NCBI GenBank assembly: GCA_025201705.1
Contig: MU616732.1
Location: forward strand, 1-48,448
DNA length: 48,448 nt
Source: Dissophora ornata
Taxonomy: Eukaryota > Mortierellomycota > Mortierellomycetes > Mortierellales > Mortierellaceae
Reading direction: 5' to 3'
Shown here: in pieces, positions 1-11,021 of the stretch
How the letters are laid out: each line of letters starts with the position of its first letter
How positions within the stretch are numbered: the first letter of the stretch is position 1
Notes under the pieces: generated by a model
What the model was told of the DNA's origin: nothing
Seen by the model: the letters and a program-made list of their open reading frames with translations, nothing else
Databases searched by the model: none
Program-made: the position numbers and the translations under genes

Positions 1-415
1 GGGCTCGTGTTAGTTGCTTGGATGGAAAGCAAATGAGGAACCAAACGCGTTGCTGTCGTTGACAAGATCCAACCGCCAATCAAACAATGACTAGGCGATT
101 GGATGGGGACATGCATGCCTTAGATGAGATCTGGTTATCATTGGGGCGTTTCCTCTTAGCCTTTGCGACGAGTAAAGGCAGATCTGCGGCGAATGAGCGT
201 TTCCTGGAGGGATCCATAGACGAAGCTTGGAGGTTTATTCCTTGAACATCCGTGAATGTGAATGAACTGAAGAACGTTGGAATTGGAAAAAATAAATTTG
301 GATGTTGACGTCACTCGAATCTTGTTCGGAGGCGATTTGGATCAACATCTCCGATCCAGCGTGCATCCATTCACTCCACCTCTCCCCTCTCCCACACATT
401 CTCCCATTTCACGCC
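1..415. other. Window edge, no gene seen
   Basis: I see no convincing coding frame or RNA gene here. The last 60 bases are pyrimidine-rich and lead directly into the start codon of the complex I gene at 416, so this part is probably its promoter and 5' leader. Confidence 0.4.
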
Positions 416-985
416 ATGGTCTTCCAATACCTTGTAAGTCATACTATTCGACAAAGTCAATCCGTCTACCCTTGCACCAGAATCTCAACATCGACGGACC
501 CCGGCATTGTCACGTCCGGAACAGGGAAACACCGGATCCGGATTAACTACTCACGCCCACTCATACCACATTTACCCTATGCATGCATGCATCTGCTTTC
601 TTAGAGACGCTCCGCTAGCGAGAACCCTTACATCTTCGTCAGTTTTGTCGTTGCTGCCATCGGTAAGCAACTGCCTCTTTCTCCATATTCCCGGGATAAC
701 TCAACTACACAGCTCTTAACCTCCTCCACTGTCATTCCGTTGATATGATCAAACAACACAGGACCCGCGCTCGTTGTTGGTGTTCCCGCCATCCGCAAGA
801 GCCAGGGTTATGTCAGCCCTGCCCGTATCCCTGAAACTTATCCATGTAAGATTTATCCCTGTCGCGCATCCGAGGTCAGAAACTAGTGCCGAGCCAGGTT
901 TTTCTAACTCAGTCTATTTCACTTGATGATTTACAATCCAGTGCCCAACCGCGCTCGCAGCCCCCCATCAGGATATGAAGACTAG
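416..985 (+). CDS. NADH:ubiquinone oxidoreductase 9.5 kDa subunit (complex I, NDUFA3-like)
   Basis: A four-exon small gene: 416-433, 605-662, 762-845 and 942-985. All junctions are GT-AG and phases sum to 67 residues. It starts MVFQYL and continues RRSASENPYIFV. A single membrane segment follows (FVSFVVAAIGPALVVGV, about residues 17-33), then VPAIRKSQGY, the ARIPETYPLP motif and a C-terminal SGYED. The pattern of one helix, PxIRK, IPxTYPxP and terminal GY(D/E)D is the signature of the fungal complex I 9.5 kDa accessory subunit of the inner mitochondrial membrane. The family member I know (Neurospora) is a little longer at the N-terminus, so one further small exon inside intron 1 (434-604) is possible. 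The start codon lies in a good context (cgccATGG). Family identity is well supported; the exact first junction less so. Confidence 0.85.
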
Positions 986-2526
986 GGGCGTCATGGAATC
1001 GAAACAAGGAACGCAAAAGCAAGGGAATAAGGCGTAGATACAACTCGATAGCGATAATGAGATAAAGAAATCGACGCGCCACGTCACATAGAACTATGAG
1101 TTTTGGATCGACCGTTCCTTCATGGAATAGTAGAATACTTGTGAGGTTCCATACTGCTGAATAGATCCGTGATCTCGGACAAAGAGATCAAGAATGAAAT
1201 CGGAAGCGACATGGCAGAAAACCGAGACGGAATGCGTCAGCAGAAGGAAGCGACGCGACAATTGGCTAGGTACAAGTGGTCTAGACTGCGGCGATATCCT
1301 TTCTGTGAGCAGGGAAGAGATGCCATGAAAGACCTTGGGAGTGCGGAAGGAGCAATTGCTGGAGGACAAAGCTGTGAACGGGAACGGACTAGAAGCGCCT
1401 CGAAAGGACCGGAAGGGAGAAGGAGCTTCAAATATCCGACGCAAGGGAATATTACAAATATACCCTACGATCATTGCGAGATACAGGATCATAAGAGTCT
1501 AAGTTAGTAGGGTTGTTATCTTTGATGATCTCACTGTATCTCTGCAGTGATGGTGTTGACGGTCTGGGAACAGCAAAAGGCGAAGGAGGAGTTGAGGAGT
1601 TGAGGAAGAGAAGAAGCAGACGGGAGCGTTGACACGAGCACAAAATTCGACATCTTTTTGTGCATCATGAAAAACTTGAGGGAAGCTGCGGACCAAGAAG
1701 GAAGTGGGAGAGCAATGTGTGTAGGAACATGTACGCATCTATCGGATTGAGCATAGACGCGTTCAAAACGAAAAACACGCTGCGCACCATGCATCTTCTT
1801 GGAAAGGAGCCAGTCATCGCACATGTCAGTCTAGACAGCTCTGTCTCGTTCCCTTTCAGGCGCCCCCACAGTGGTTTCCTGCCCAGCACCGATCCTTACA
1901 CCGTCAACAGCATATACACACATGTTCTGAACGAGACATCGCCTCTGGCCTTTACCGAAACCAATACTCGTGGTAATGAAGCAAATGCCAGACTACGCAC
2001 AGACCAAGCACGCTCCTACAACAAACACCTAGAAATGGGGGTCAGAGCATTCATGCGCAATATGATGGTGTAGCTGGTGACGAGAAGTGCTCGCTGTACA
2101 TGCTAATAAGCAGCCTCTTCCGCTTTTGTTCCGTTCGCCTCTTTGGTCGTTTCTCCCATACCTCTTCGCCTTCGCGTGTTTCTCATTATTCTCATGCCTA
2201 TCCAAAGCTACGTACTCTTACAAGTGCATTTACGCACTCGATATTTCCGACCTATAAATCCCGGCTTGGTTGGGCCTCCACGCGGATCCTCCTTTCTGTC
2301 GAGGTTCATTGCTAGCCCTCCTACTTGTTTGCATTTACAGCATAAAGCCACGCTCTTTGCCAGTGTCAATCGCCATCCTACAACACGCTCTCTACATGTA
2401 AATGAAATCTCTCCTTTCCTCTCGTCGCGCATCTCCACCCGTTTGTTGTCATCACGAGTCTATTGTTACTTTCTTGCGAGCTGACGATCAAATACATCGA
2501 TACATCGATACATATAGGCTACAGCA
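986..2526. other. 1.5 kb with no supported gene
   Basis: Open frames of 60-140 codons occur on both strands but have no recognisable domains, and none is joined by splice signals into a longer frame. The stretch 2100-2520 is pyrimidine-rich with a short repeated element (atacatcg three times near 2490-2512) just before an ATG at 2527, so it may be a promoter. Nothing else can be supported. Confidence 0.4.
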
Positions 2527-2800
2527 ATGGCTGGGTCCGGAAAGACCAGTGGTAGTACAGGCGCCGCTATCATTACAGGTAATTGATCATTCGTCTTGTG
2601 GTTCAACTCGGCGTGATTGCCATAGGTAGCATTTCATGCTGATTATAGCATGACGAACGTGTTTGGCGAAGTAAGAGCGGAGCAAAAACCTACTGCAAGC
2701 AAAAGAGGTGTCAAAAACGTGGCCCAAGCAATGACCTCAGCATTCTTCGCAGCAGTCACGGTCTTCCCCCTCCATCGCTTCAAAGCGCGTACTTATATCT
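2527..2800 (+). pseudogene. Possible decayed histone H2A.Z 5' end
   Basis: An ATG at 2527 opens MAGSGKTSGSTGAAIIT and runs into a good donor (ACAG|GTAATTG, 2578-2579 onward). This G/S/K/T-rich start resembles the tail of fungal H2A.Z. The next stretch with an acceptor-like TATAG near 2650 has GGCGAAG, then four extra bases, then AGCGGAGCAAAAACC. Without the extra bases that would read KAKSGAKT, the conserved H2A.Z tail motif. Further on (about 2761-2790) bases resembling codons for FP..HRF..KART of the histone fold appear with gaps. No acceptor restores one frame and stops follow. This may be a truncated, frameshifted copy, or the similarity may be chance in a lysine-rich stretch. It could also be an orphan first exon of the next gene. 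Confidence 0.3.
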
Positions 2801-2961
2801 CTCGAACTTAATGATATTGGCCCTTAGATGCCTGGCTCCATGGCAGTCGCCCCACCCACCCCCACTGCACCGTACCACATGTATCAGATTCGTCTAAAGC
2901 TTCATTATCCACAGTAGTCAAGCCTTTCACCTTCGTGTCTCCTTCTAAGACTAATAAGCGA

Positions 2962-3783
2962 ATGGCTGGTAGTAGTTTCTTGAAACTAGCCATTGCGCTC
3001 CATCAGTACATAGAAGAGCCCTCCTGGACACCGTGCACCATGACTCAGAATAAGGATGCTCTTTTTCATAGGAGCAGTGCCCAGAAAAAACTTAGGACTG
3101 CTCAGGTCGAAACAGGACACGAGCTCTTAGAGAAGGGGGTTGAGGCAGCCTTTCAAAAAGCTTCCCATTATTTTCCAATCCTCAAAGTACATGGAACATG
3201 GCAGGGGTTACGGGCCAAGTACGAACGAGATGTGATTTTCAAAAAACCAGGTCAGACAACCTGGGGACCACACCCTCTCGAGCAACTTTTTGAGAGAACC
3301 TTTCGCACCAAGGGCCTGGTGCACCTTGCTTTAAGACATCGCTCTGTAAGCAAGGGCGAGAACAATTGCCGCTTACAATACGTCGGTGACGCAGTCTGGG
3401 ACGTGGCGGCAGACCTGTTTTGGATCCGCCATTGTCTCGCTCCGGAGCAGGCGGGCCCGGGCAAGGCGAATACCGTTTCCAATAAAGCCCTGTCGATAAT
3501 GGCAGTGGAGCTGGGTATCAGCGAGCTCCTTGAAGTCGGTCTGTCGTTGGGAGGTTGCATTGACGAGACAGTGAAAAAGCTCCAAGGAATGGCCAACAAA
3601 GGCAGTAGTTTTTGTCAGCCAGAGAATATCTCCTCCATGAAGCTTTTTGCCGATGAATTCGAGGCTGTAGTTGGCGCTCTCTTCATTGACGCTGGTCTGG
3701 ATCTTGCGCCCGTGGAAGCTTTTTTCGAGAAGCGAGTTGTGCCGATGCTCACTAAGCAACTTCCGCAGTATGCATTCCAATGA
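2962..3783 (+). CDS. RNase III-fold protein with degenerate active site
   Basis: A single exon of 273 residues from ATG 2962; an in-frame GTG at 2935 is not a likely eukaryotic start, and upstream exons cannot be excluded. The fold markers are HLALRHRSVS, then LQYVGDAVWDVAADLFW (the signature helix, family ERLEFLGDAVL), VSNKALSIMAVELGI, and ADEFEAVVGALFIDAGLDL near the C-terminus. No double-stranded RNA-binding domain follows. Catalytic RNase III uses four acids in ERLEFLGD and D..E of the second helix. Here both glutamates of the first motif are replaced (NCRLQYVGD), while its aspartate and the second pair are kept. A non-catalytic role, as in mitochondrial ribosomal proteins mL44 and mL57, is therefore plausible; no clear mitochondrial presequence is visible. 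AATAAA lies at 3817-3822. Confidence 0.75.
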   Translation: MAGSSFLKLAIALHQYIEEPSWTPCTMTQNKDALFHRSSAQKKLRTAQVETGHELLEKGVEAAFQKASHYFPILKVHGTWQGLRAKYERDVIFKKPGQTTWGPHPLEQLFERTFRTKGLVHLALRHRSVSKGENNCRLQYVGDAVWDVAADLFWIRHCLAPEQAGPGKANTVSNKALSIMAVELGISELLEVGLSLGGCIDETVKKLQGMANKGSSFCQPENISSMKLFADEFEAVVGALFIDAGLDLAPVEAFFEKRVVPMLTKQLPQYAFQ

Positions 3784-4329
3784 ATTCCTTTATCAGTTGG
3801 CCTTAAGTACAATTCGAATAAACATGGTATATGGCTGTGATAGCTCCCGTTTATAGAGTCACCCGGCCTTGGACGAAGGAGAGAGGTTCTATGGCATGTG
3901 TTATGCTCGGTGTGCACCAGTTTGTGCATACAAGTTTGAGTCAACGTGATGTTCTTTGCGACGCACGTTTCATCGTCTCGTTGTCTCATAAATGACATTT
4001 TCACCGCGACACAACAAAGTCTGGTTACAATAGGTCGCTCTCGCGAAAAAGACAGAAAGACAGTCGCCTTCGATAGGTCGAACCAACTGAATAGGGAATG
4101 AATAAACAGTTCATCACTCGCCGCTGAATTGAATTGCGCTGTGCAAGTGTCTTGCACGAGTAATCATATAGTCGTCATTCAAGCAAATGCGGTAAGACCA
4201 CACATGCCTGAATAATAAATGTAAAAAAAAATAAAAGAAAAGACATCAACGTGTGGTTACCATTGTAGAGAAGCGCAGAGGTTGTTGCCACTCACTCTGA
4301 CAGAGAGCAGGTCACTCTCAAAAAAGAAA
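3784..4329. other. Intergenic, 3' end of RNase III-like gene
   Basis: This holds the AATAAA at 3817 and AT-rich sequence with a second A-rich run near 4222-4245. Antisense open frames here have no recognisable domain. The hAT relic begins near its end. Confidence 0.4.
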
Positions 4330-5713
4330 AGCGTCCTCCTCAACACAGAGTCCCGTCTGGCAATACCTTGAGGCCAGGCTTTCGAAAAAGATGTTTGATT
4401 GGAGGATATGCCCAAATATACAAGTCAAGCACATCCACCAACAATCTTTGGGACCATTTGATCCAAAAGAATCCTGCAATTTACAACGGATATGGTAATG
4501 GCCGTGCACCTGCCAAAAGTAGACTTGAAAGAAAGGTGGGATCGCTTCGCCAGAGCAATCCAGGATTGGATGTCAACACTGCGCAACCCCTCACTCCAGT
4601 AGACACACCCGCATTCCAGCGCCTTATCAAGACCCTAAATTTCAGTGTGGCTTCCCTTTGTTCTGCGGCGCTCACAAACAGCTTGCCCAAGCGGTGCCAA
4701 TTGCTCAAGCTCCAAGTCAAGGATGCCATGAGAGAATCTCAGAGGTGTGCTCATCATCATAGATATTTGGATTAGCCTATCTTGGAAGACATTCCTCTCG
4801 TTGACCGCTTACTGGATAACCATTTTTTAAGCTGAAAACTGTTGTGCTTGCTATCGAATTTTCCAATGGTCTGTATTCTCGAATATACCCTTGCCAGCGA
4901 ATTTCTGGTTCATGTCCAAAAGGTGTGCTTCAAGCATAGGGAATCGACCAAAGCACCCGTCTCGGTTATCGCCCTGGCTGATAATCAATGGAACACCGAG
5001 TTCATCATAATGTAATGGCTTCTACAGCTGAAGATGTTCACCAAGGTCAAGCGTCATCTTATGAGGATTCCTACAAAAGTCGATTCTCTTCATTTGACGC
5101 ATTCTAAGTATGACGAAGTTGAGTATTTTGCCACGCTATTGAGGCCGTTTGACGAGTTCACACATGGATTGACCCAGGAGCCAAGCGCGCATCACGCATG
5201 CGTACCCGTCCATACAATTGCTGTTGCAAGATATCCAAAACACTGACGTTCGGTCTAACAATGATCCTTCGGGATCCGAGACCAAGTTCGTCAAGGCTGT
5301 GGAGGGCTACATCATTTCTCTATCCTACCCATGAAGATCTCAAGCCTCTGAATAATACCGAGCGTCTCTTTTTGAGGCGGTTAGTACTAGTGAAGACGAT
5401 AGAGATTTGCCAGGATGAAGAGGAAGACGCAAAGGAACTTCTCTCTTGAGTGTGATGAAGGGAGCATAAGCTCTCCATTTATTAGATGTTTATTTCAGCA
5501 AAGTCGTTGCATTGCAGACCATTCAATGACTATGATTCCATAGGCGAATATAGTCGGTACGTCCGAGAGATCGTACCTTGGCACGGGAGGGAACCTATCA
5601 AGATCGATTCCCAAAACATTCTCGCCTTGCGCGTCGATTCTTGGCAGCAATTCCTGCAAATTTGTTGTCATGCGGGTAGCTGTTTTTGGACCATGCTGCC
5701 TCTGAACTTCTGA
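4330..5713 (+). mobile_element. Decayed hAT-family DNA transposon (transposase relic)
   Basis: Pieces of a hAT transposase appear in the right order but in different frames with stops. First come BED zinc-finger remnants: SPVWQYLEA near 4350, then after a frameshift IYKSSTSTNNLWDHLIQKNP (4405-4470). Next is the helical TPVDTPAFQRLIKTLN stretch (4600-4650). After a gap comes PVSVIALADNQWNTEFIIM (about 4955-5010), matching the hAT core TRWNSTY motif. Then LRPFDEFTHGLTQE (5140-5180), matching the conserved LLxPFxexT segment. Last is a weak dimerisation-region remnant, REPIKIDSQNILALRV (5588-5640). No frame is intact, so it is inactive. I did not find convincing terminal inverted repeats or an 8-bp target duplication. 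The family call rests on the ordered motifs. Confidence 0.7.
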
Positions 5714-6152
5714 AGTCATCATCCCTTAAATAAATGTGTTTTTAGTAGCAATGGACTATAGATGCACTAGATCCCGCTTTACGCATGTCATTTATTCACG
5801 TTTACACATCTCTTTCTACCAGCCAAGGGTGTCTTTTATTCTCTATCTTGTACATCGACAGATTCAAATATTGCAGCAGGTATTTATCTTATCCATCAAA
5901 TTGTTCTTGGTTGAGTGGACCAGTCCACGGGCGCATTCGTTGGTTTATTACGTGTTTAGAAATATATGGCGGCTTAAGGGAAAGAAAACTGTGGTATTGA
6001 GAGTATTACTTTTTTTTTTTTTTGCCTTTTTTTTTGGTGGTTATTCTTCGTCATGTTCGGCGTCAATCGAGGCATAAACATCAGTTGGTTTGAAGGAGGA
6101 ATTGGGGGGATGGGATAACAGGAAGAAGATCTATGGTCATTTTGCTTCGTCT
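5714..6152. other. Intergenic, 3' side of ADF-H/PH gene
   Basis: AT-rich sequence with reverse-strand AATAAA signals (tttatt near 5790 and 5836) and a T-run at 6009-6023. At 6037-6090 the reverse strand encodes PTDVYASIDAEHDEE followed by a stop, which could be a last exon of the neighbouring ADF-H/PH gene, but I could not find a donor and acceptor that keep phase. Confidence 0.4.
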
Positions 6153-7885
6153 TTATGCAGATTCGTTACACTTCATGAACCCAGCAATGGCCAGCTCCTT
6201 ATCCTTGGCGGTGTCACTGAAGAAAAGGTGCGACTCGCCTGTGTACAAATCGACCCTGAACGAGTTTGGGATAAGACAATCCAGCGAAGCGTCCTCAATG
6301 TTGGTTACTCGTCCTCCCAGCCTCATCTCCGAGACCGGATGCCTGTCATTTTCATCCCTGAAGAATGCGACGACCTGTCCTCGCATGAGATAGAATCGTC
6401 GTCTCCAGTACGGCGAACCCGAGCCCTGGATGGTAATGTATCCGGAAAGTCCCGATCCACGGAGACGTTCCATTTCAATCAGTTGCTTCTTCATCGCTTC
6501 GCGCGCGATCCGATCCGACTCCTCTTTACGTTTGCGCTCCAGCTCCTCTGACTGTTTCTGGGCCAAGAGCTCCTGCTCACGTGCCTCACGTTCCTGCGTC
6601 TCGCGCTGGCGCTTCGCAATCTCAGCACGCTTCTGACGCTCCATCTCCTCACGGACCTTGCGCTCTGCGGCCTCAATCTCCATCTGGCGCTCCGTTCGTG
6701 GCGTTGACAAACCAGGGGAGAGGAGAGGCGATGCCGCGCGGGCAGGGCTCGACGCCTCGGGGACTGGGCTACCGTTGAAGCTGTTGCTGTTGCTGGGTGT
6801 GGAAGGTGAGATGGGTGTGACTGGGCGAGGCAAGGGAACGGGTGCGGGCGAGGAAGGGATCTTAGGCGAGTCCGATCCTTCGGGTGTTGGTGGACCATCG
6901 ATCAGTCCCAAACGTGAGCGAACCTTTTCCTCGCTCAGGTCTGAGAGGCTAGAAGAGTTGATTTGGGCATCGTTGTGCTTGAACAAGGCGCCAACAGCTT
7001 TTCCATGGACCAATGCGCGCGCTAATTTGAGTAGACAACAAAGAGAGAGAGGAGGATTACGAAATTAGTTTCATGTTGCCATTTTTAGACATAGATTATT
7101 GTCCGTGGACAGATGGCGGTTTTGCTTACCACGACGGAGACCGCTAGTAGGGTTGTCCAGAAGTCATATATATACAACCAAGTTGAAAAAATAGAGCAAG
7201 AGGCCAAGATGAGGATGTGAGCATTGATGAAAAGATAGATTTCAATGTTCACTGAGCAGTGTTCTTCCGGCTGTCTAACTGTCGTTTCTGCTTTCCCCCC
7301 ACTCCCCCGTCGTCGCAGCACAGACAGCGGTTTCCATAATGCATTTGCAAATTAGCGAGTGGCGGACATCCAAAAGAATTATGAAAGAGAGACCACCAGA
7401 GCGACGGAAGATGCAACCTCCAGAGACGCAATCCTCTTGGTCTCAAACTGTCAGACGAGTCTCAATGGTTCCAAAGAGGGGCGATGAGTAGTTGCCATAT
7501 CATGCTCTGCTTACCTGACTTGTTCAGAGACATATGCCAAGAGAGCGAATTTGTTCTCAATGCGGACAAAGCCATAGAGAACTTCCTCCTTCAGGTTGGC
7601 CTTGAGTTCCTCGAGTCCACCTGCACCCTTGGAGTACAGCGAGATCTTATCGCGTGTGTCGTGGTATCCGAGAATAAGCCTGTGAATTCGAGATCAAGAT
7701 ACAAGAAGTGTGAGTCGCTTACTTTTCGGCGTATGGTGCCTGAAGAATTTGAACACACAACAGTGGACGTTGTGTTCAACACGTTTTGTTGTGCGTGTTG
7801 TCTTGTGTTACCAGTTGGTTGGAGTTCCGCTGACAATCTCTTGGTAGGCCTCGAGGATGGCGGGATCAGTCAAGTCGCAAGACAT
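6153..7885 (-). CDS. ADF-H (cofilin/coactosin-type) protein with coiled coil and PH domain
   Basis: Four exons on the reverse strand: 7885-7812, 7679-7515, a 14-nt exon 7143-7130 and 7021-6153. Together they give 373 residues in phase. The N-terminus (MSCDLTDPAILEAYQEI) and LYGFVRIENKFALLAYVSEQ, then VSGLRRARALVHGKAVGALF, form an ADF-homology domain (about 1-130) of coactosin/Abp1 type. The 14-nt exon supplies the GLRR loop, and without it the domain is out of frame. A Ser/Pro linker (about 130-195), a charged coiled coil (about 194-272, EMERQKRAEIAKRQRET) and a C-terminal PH domain (about 276-373: GYITIQGSGSPYWRRRFYLM) follow. It should bind F-actin and phosphoinositides at the cell cortex, which is inferred from the domains. 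The C-terminus may extend into one more exon near 6090-6037. Confidence 0.85.
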
Positions 7886-7984
7886 TTCGAAATTAGTTTT
7901 TTTTTCACAATCGAGGGGCGCGGGTTTAGTGTCGGGTGTCTAGTGAGTTTCTTTTTCAAGTGCTGTGAAGAAGAAACGGTCTAG

Positions 7985-8150
7985 GGGAGGAGAGAGAGAG
8001 AGGGAAATAAATGAAGCGAAATACGTTGGTCAGAAAAGAAGGAGCACATCCAGGTGGCGACTTTGTAAAAAAGAAATGCTCTCTCTTTCGCGCTCTTTAC
8101 AGGTTGTGGTTGAGATGGAGGCGGAGGTGCGGAGAGAGAGAGAGAGAGCA
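7985..8150. repeat. GA-rich microsatellite tracts
   Basis: Runs of (GA)n occur at about 7990-8003 (ggagagagagagaggg) and again at about 8131-8148 (gagagagagagagagag). Low-complexity purine tract upstream of a reverse-strand gene. Confidence 0.7.
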
Positions 8151-9345
8151 GTTCGATGTAACGGCTGCAGTGTCTGCTTAGGAAAGAAAGGGGAAGAAGG
8201 AGTACTCGGAAGAGGAAGGAGTGGGTTCAGGGACAGGGGTAGGGCAGGGGATGGAATAAATTACAGGTGGGAGAGAACAAATTAAGAAGAGAGAGGCGAA
8301 TGGGGAGGTTCAGAAAGTAAGAAGAGGAATGCGAATCAGATGAGGACCGCCGGGTGGAATGGGAACTACTTGACGAGGGAAGGGGAATAGGGCTTCACAG
8401 ACTGAGGCAAAGTTGCGAATGATGATTGAGAGCACGCAAACAGTGTTTCCTTTGTCCTTCGCTCCGTAGACTAATGAAAAAATAAAAAATAAAAAAGACA
8501 AGAGAGCATGGGCTCACTCCACTGTTCGTGTTTTTTTTTTTTTTAATTCGTCGCAGTGTTGTGTTGTTGATTGTTGATTGTTGTGTTCCTCAAAGGGCAA
8601 TTCATCCAACTAGTCTACCAGTTCAACCCATACATCTCCTCTTTCTTTATCCCGCTTTCAGGAACCCCTGCTTCATCATCACAACCCTACACAAAATTTT
8701 CCCGGAAAATAAAGCATTCAATGGCTTCAGCTGGAAGGCGAGAGCATGTTAGAAACTAGTTCCTTACCCCGTCTTGTGTCTCTCGAGAAATTAGAGACGG
8801 AAGATGGAAGGATCGGCGGTCATTCTGCTCTCAACGCCATAATAATCTGGAAAGCCATGTTTGGGGCTAACTGGGAAAGGAGATGGGGCATGCGGTATGG
8901 GACACAGCTACGAACTTCGCAAGAATGGTTTGGGTGCATGAACCTCCTTCCCTACCAACTTTGACGATTTTGCTCTGTCTACCATCAATGCTTCTGCTTT
9001 GGGGGGTGTGTCGTTTGACATCAATACCCTGTCCTGTTGGACAATGTCTTTTTTTAGGTCACTGGTATTCCTTCTCTGGTATCGTTCTCCGGCATGTTTC
9101 CTCACAAACACCGATACGCGTCCTGTCGCGTCTCTCGTCCCGAGATGCAGCGGCAGCTGTAGGGGGTTTGAGGGCTTCGTAATCGTTTATTCGCCAAGAT
9201 AGATGGCATAGCATGTCAGTGATCGTGTCCATGGCACCATGGCACAGGGGGTGAGCCATAAGGGGTATTTTATCGTCATCGTTTCACCAAACTCAATTCA
9301 ATCCCACGTTTTAGTTGTTTGGTCCGGTCCCCCCCCCTCACCCCT

Positions 9346-9440
9346 GCTCTCCGTGCCCCTCTCTCCGTGTCCCTCTCTCTGTGCCTCTCCCTCTGTGCCT
9401 CTCCCTCTGTGCCTCTCTCTCTCCCTCTGTCCCTTTCCAA
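9346..9440. repeat. CT-rich imperfect tandem repeat
   Basis: Repeated ctctccctctgtgc-type units (12-14 bp) follow one another about six times, for example cctctccctctgtgcctct. It translates to a Pro/Leu/Ser low-complexity peptide on the plus strand, which I do not consider a gene. Confidence 0.7.
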
Positions 9441-10121
9441 TTCCTCGTCCTCAGGCTGAGACAGTCTTTAGCATTATTTCGTTTCCAAAGAGCCATCAAA
9501 TTGCGCGTTGCACAAAGGGTCAGAGCATTCTTTCCAGTAGATCGCAATATTACATTGTACATCGTGCATCGTTGCTGCTTTATGATGCACTTGATACCTC
9601 TCAATACCCTATTTAGCTTTATTTTCTCTTGAAATCTCCTTCGTTGAGAGGCCAAAGAGACTTCAGGATACTCTGGTCCTACACCATATAGGGGAATTAA
9701 AGTCAAAGCCGACCTGGAGATGCGCCAAGGATTAAATAAGAGATTGAATGAGATGCAGGCGCTCAAACGGATGAGCAATGAATGGTGCTCTGGCCAGGGG
9801 ATACGAAGCAGGGCGTAGCCCTACAGAGATAGACTGGCGACGAGCAACGGCATGCGCGCAAATGCATAGAACGTTGCTTCTGCAATGGTGAAGGTTTTTA
9901 AGACGCAGCAACGCAATAAAGAGTCGGCGGGACTTTCTGTCGCGTGCGTCTGAACAAACACCATGTATGTCGACATGGAACGAACTCACATGCCCAACTG
10001 CGATATACCCAGCGAGAAGAAGCTTCGATCAAATAAAGAGCCCTGTCGAATGCGGTGAAGGACCTTTAGTTCTTGCTCAAGTTGAATAAACTCGCTCCTG
10101 CCCACATGCACTTATTGTTGA

Positions 10122-10512
10122 ATGAATAGCAACAATAGGTTATCAACCATAGCCAAACTATCAAAGTCTGCCAGCACACTAGACTACTCGCTTTTTACAT
10201 CAATGAGCCTCGATCAGTCCAATACTGGGAATGGGGTTGGTTGTTGGGGCAACTATATTCTACAGAATAACAAAAGATGTTTACAACAACGGGCAGATTA
10301 CACAACAGGCAGATGGCTGTCCTGACAAGGGATGCAGTTTACAAGCTTATAAAGCATCCTGGCCCTTCTCTCTGAAGATGACAAATTCGATATCGATACT
10401 TGGCAATCGTCAGCTCCTGAAGAATGAGGATGTTCAAGCCCTGTTCCTGTCAAGTCACATTGCGATTGCAAACAAGTCCGTGAATAGCTTCATCCAGCAG
10501 AATCTTACGTAA
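10122..10512 (+). other. Unrecognised coding-like fragments in shifting frames
   Basis: Three short peptides line up on the plus strand but in different frames: VGATIFYRITKDVYNNG, AVLTRDAVYKLIKHPGPSL and NEDVQALFLSSHIAIANKSV (ending at a stop at 10512). The switching frames and absence of splice signals at the switches suggest a broken gene, but I do not recognise the family. It may also be chance. Confidence 0.2.
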
Positions 10513-11021
10513 CAGACCTCTCTAATTCACTCCACTCCATTTCAAACTATAAACTGCATGCCCTGACCGCGATACTCGTTGTCGTTGCTTTCTAGCTCGT
10601 CGTACTTTCTTGAAAAAGAGAAAAGTTCTTGGCCTTACTCCCAACGCTGCAGGGTACATGGCGCACTAGTATAGCCTTAGCTTACATGGTAAACGAAGCC
10701 CTGACAGTAAAACGCGTTCTTGATTTTGTCATATCATTCTCATCATTGGCCCGGACTAGACCCTGATCTCGACCTCACGGTCTAAGGTAGAGACTCAGCA
10801 GATCGCGTTACAAAAAACCATGGAGACAAAACAACGCTGAAGTAGAAGCGTGTACGACATGGCTAACTATTGCCTTGTCGTACTAGAACGCGCCCTGGCC
10901 GTGATTTTGTTCGCAAGAAAACCGTTATCTACATTGAATGGCCACGCATTCATATATACGTGGACAGTTTTAATGGTACAAGGAGCTATTCTACATCGAC
11001 TAAAAGGACTCTCGCGCCGGC

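Larger units (their letters stand above)
7886..11021. other. 3.1 kb without a convincing gene
   Basis: The first 600 bases are purine-rich promoter-like sequence upstream of the ADF-H/PH gene, with GA microsatellites. The middle holds a CT-rich tandem repeat (9346-9440). Short open frames on both strands (for example reverse 9259-9059, 66 codons) have no recognisable domain. From about 10120 to 10510 coding-like fragments occur in shifting frames. Nothing here can be named. Confidence 0.4.

Noticed and set aside
1094..1507. Overlapping frames of 112 and 132 codons on opposite strands
   Set aside because: No known motif, no splice context, and neither starts in a good position; probably chance.
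9315..9632. Pro/Leu/Ser-rich frames
   Set aside because: They translate a CT-rich tandem repeat and lack any domain.
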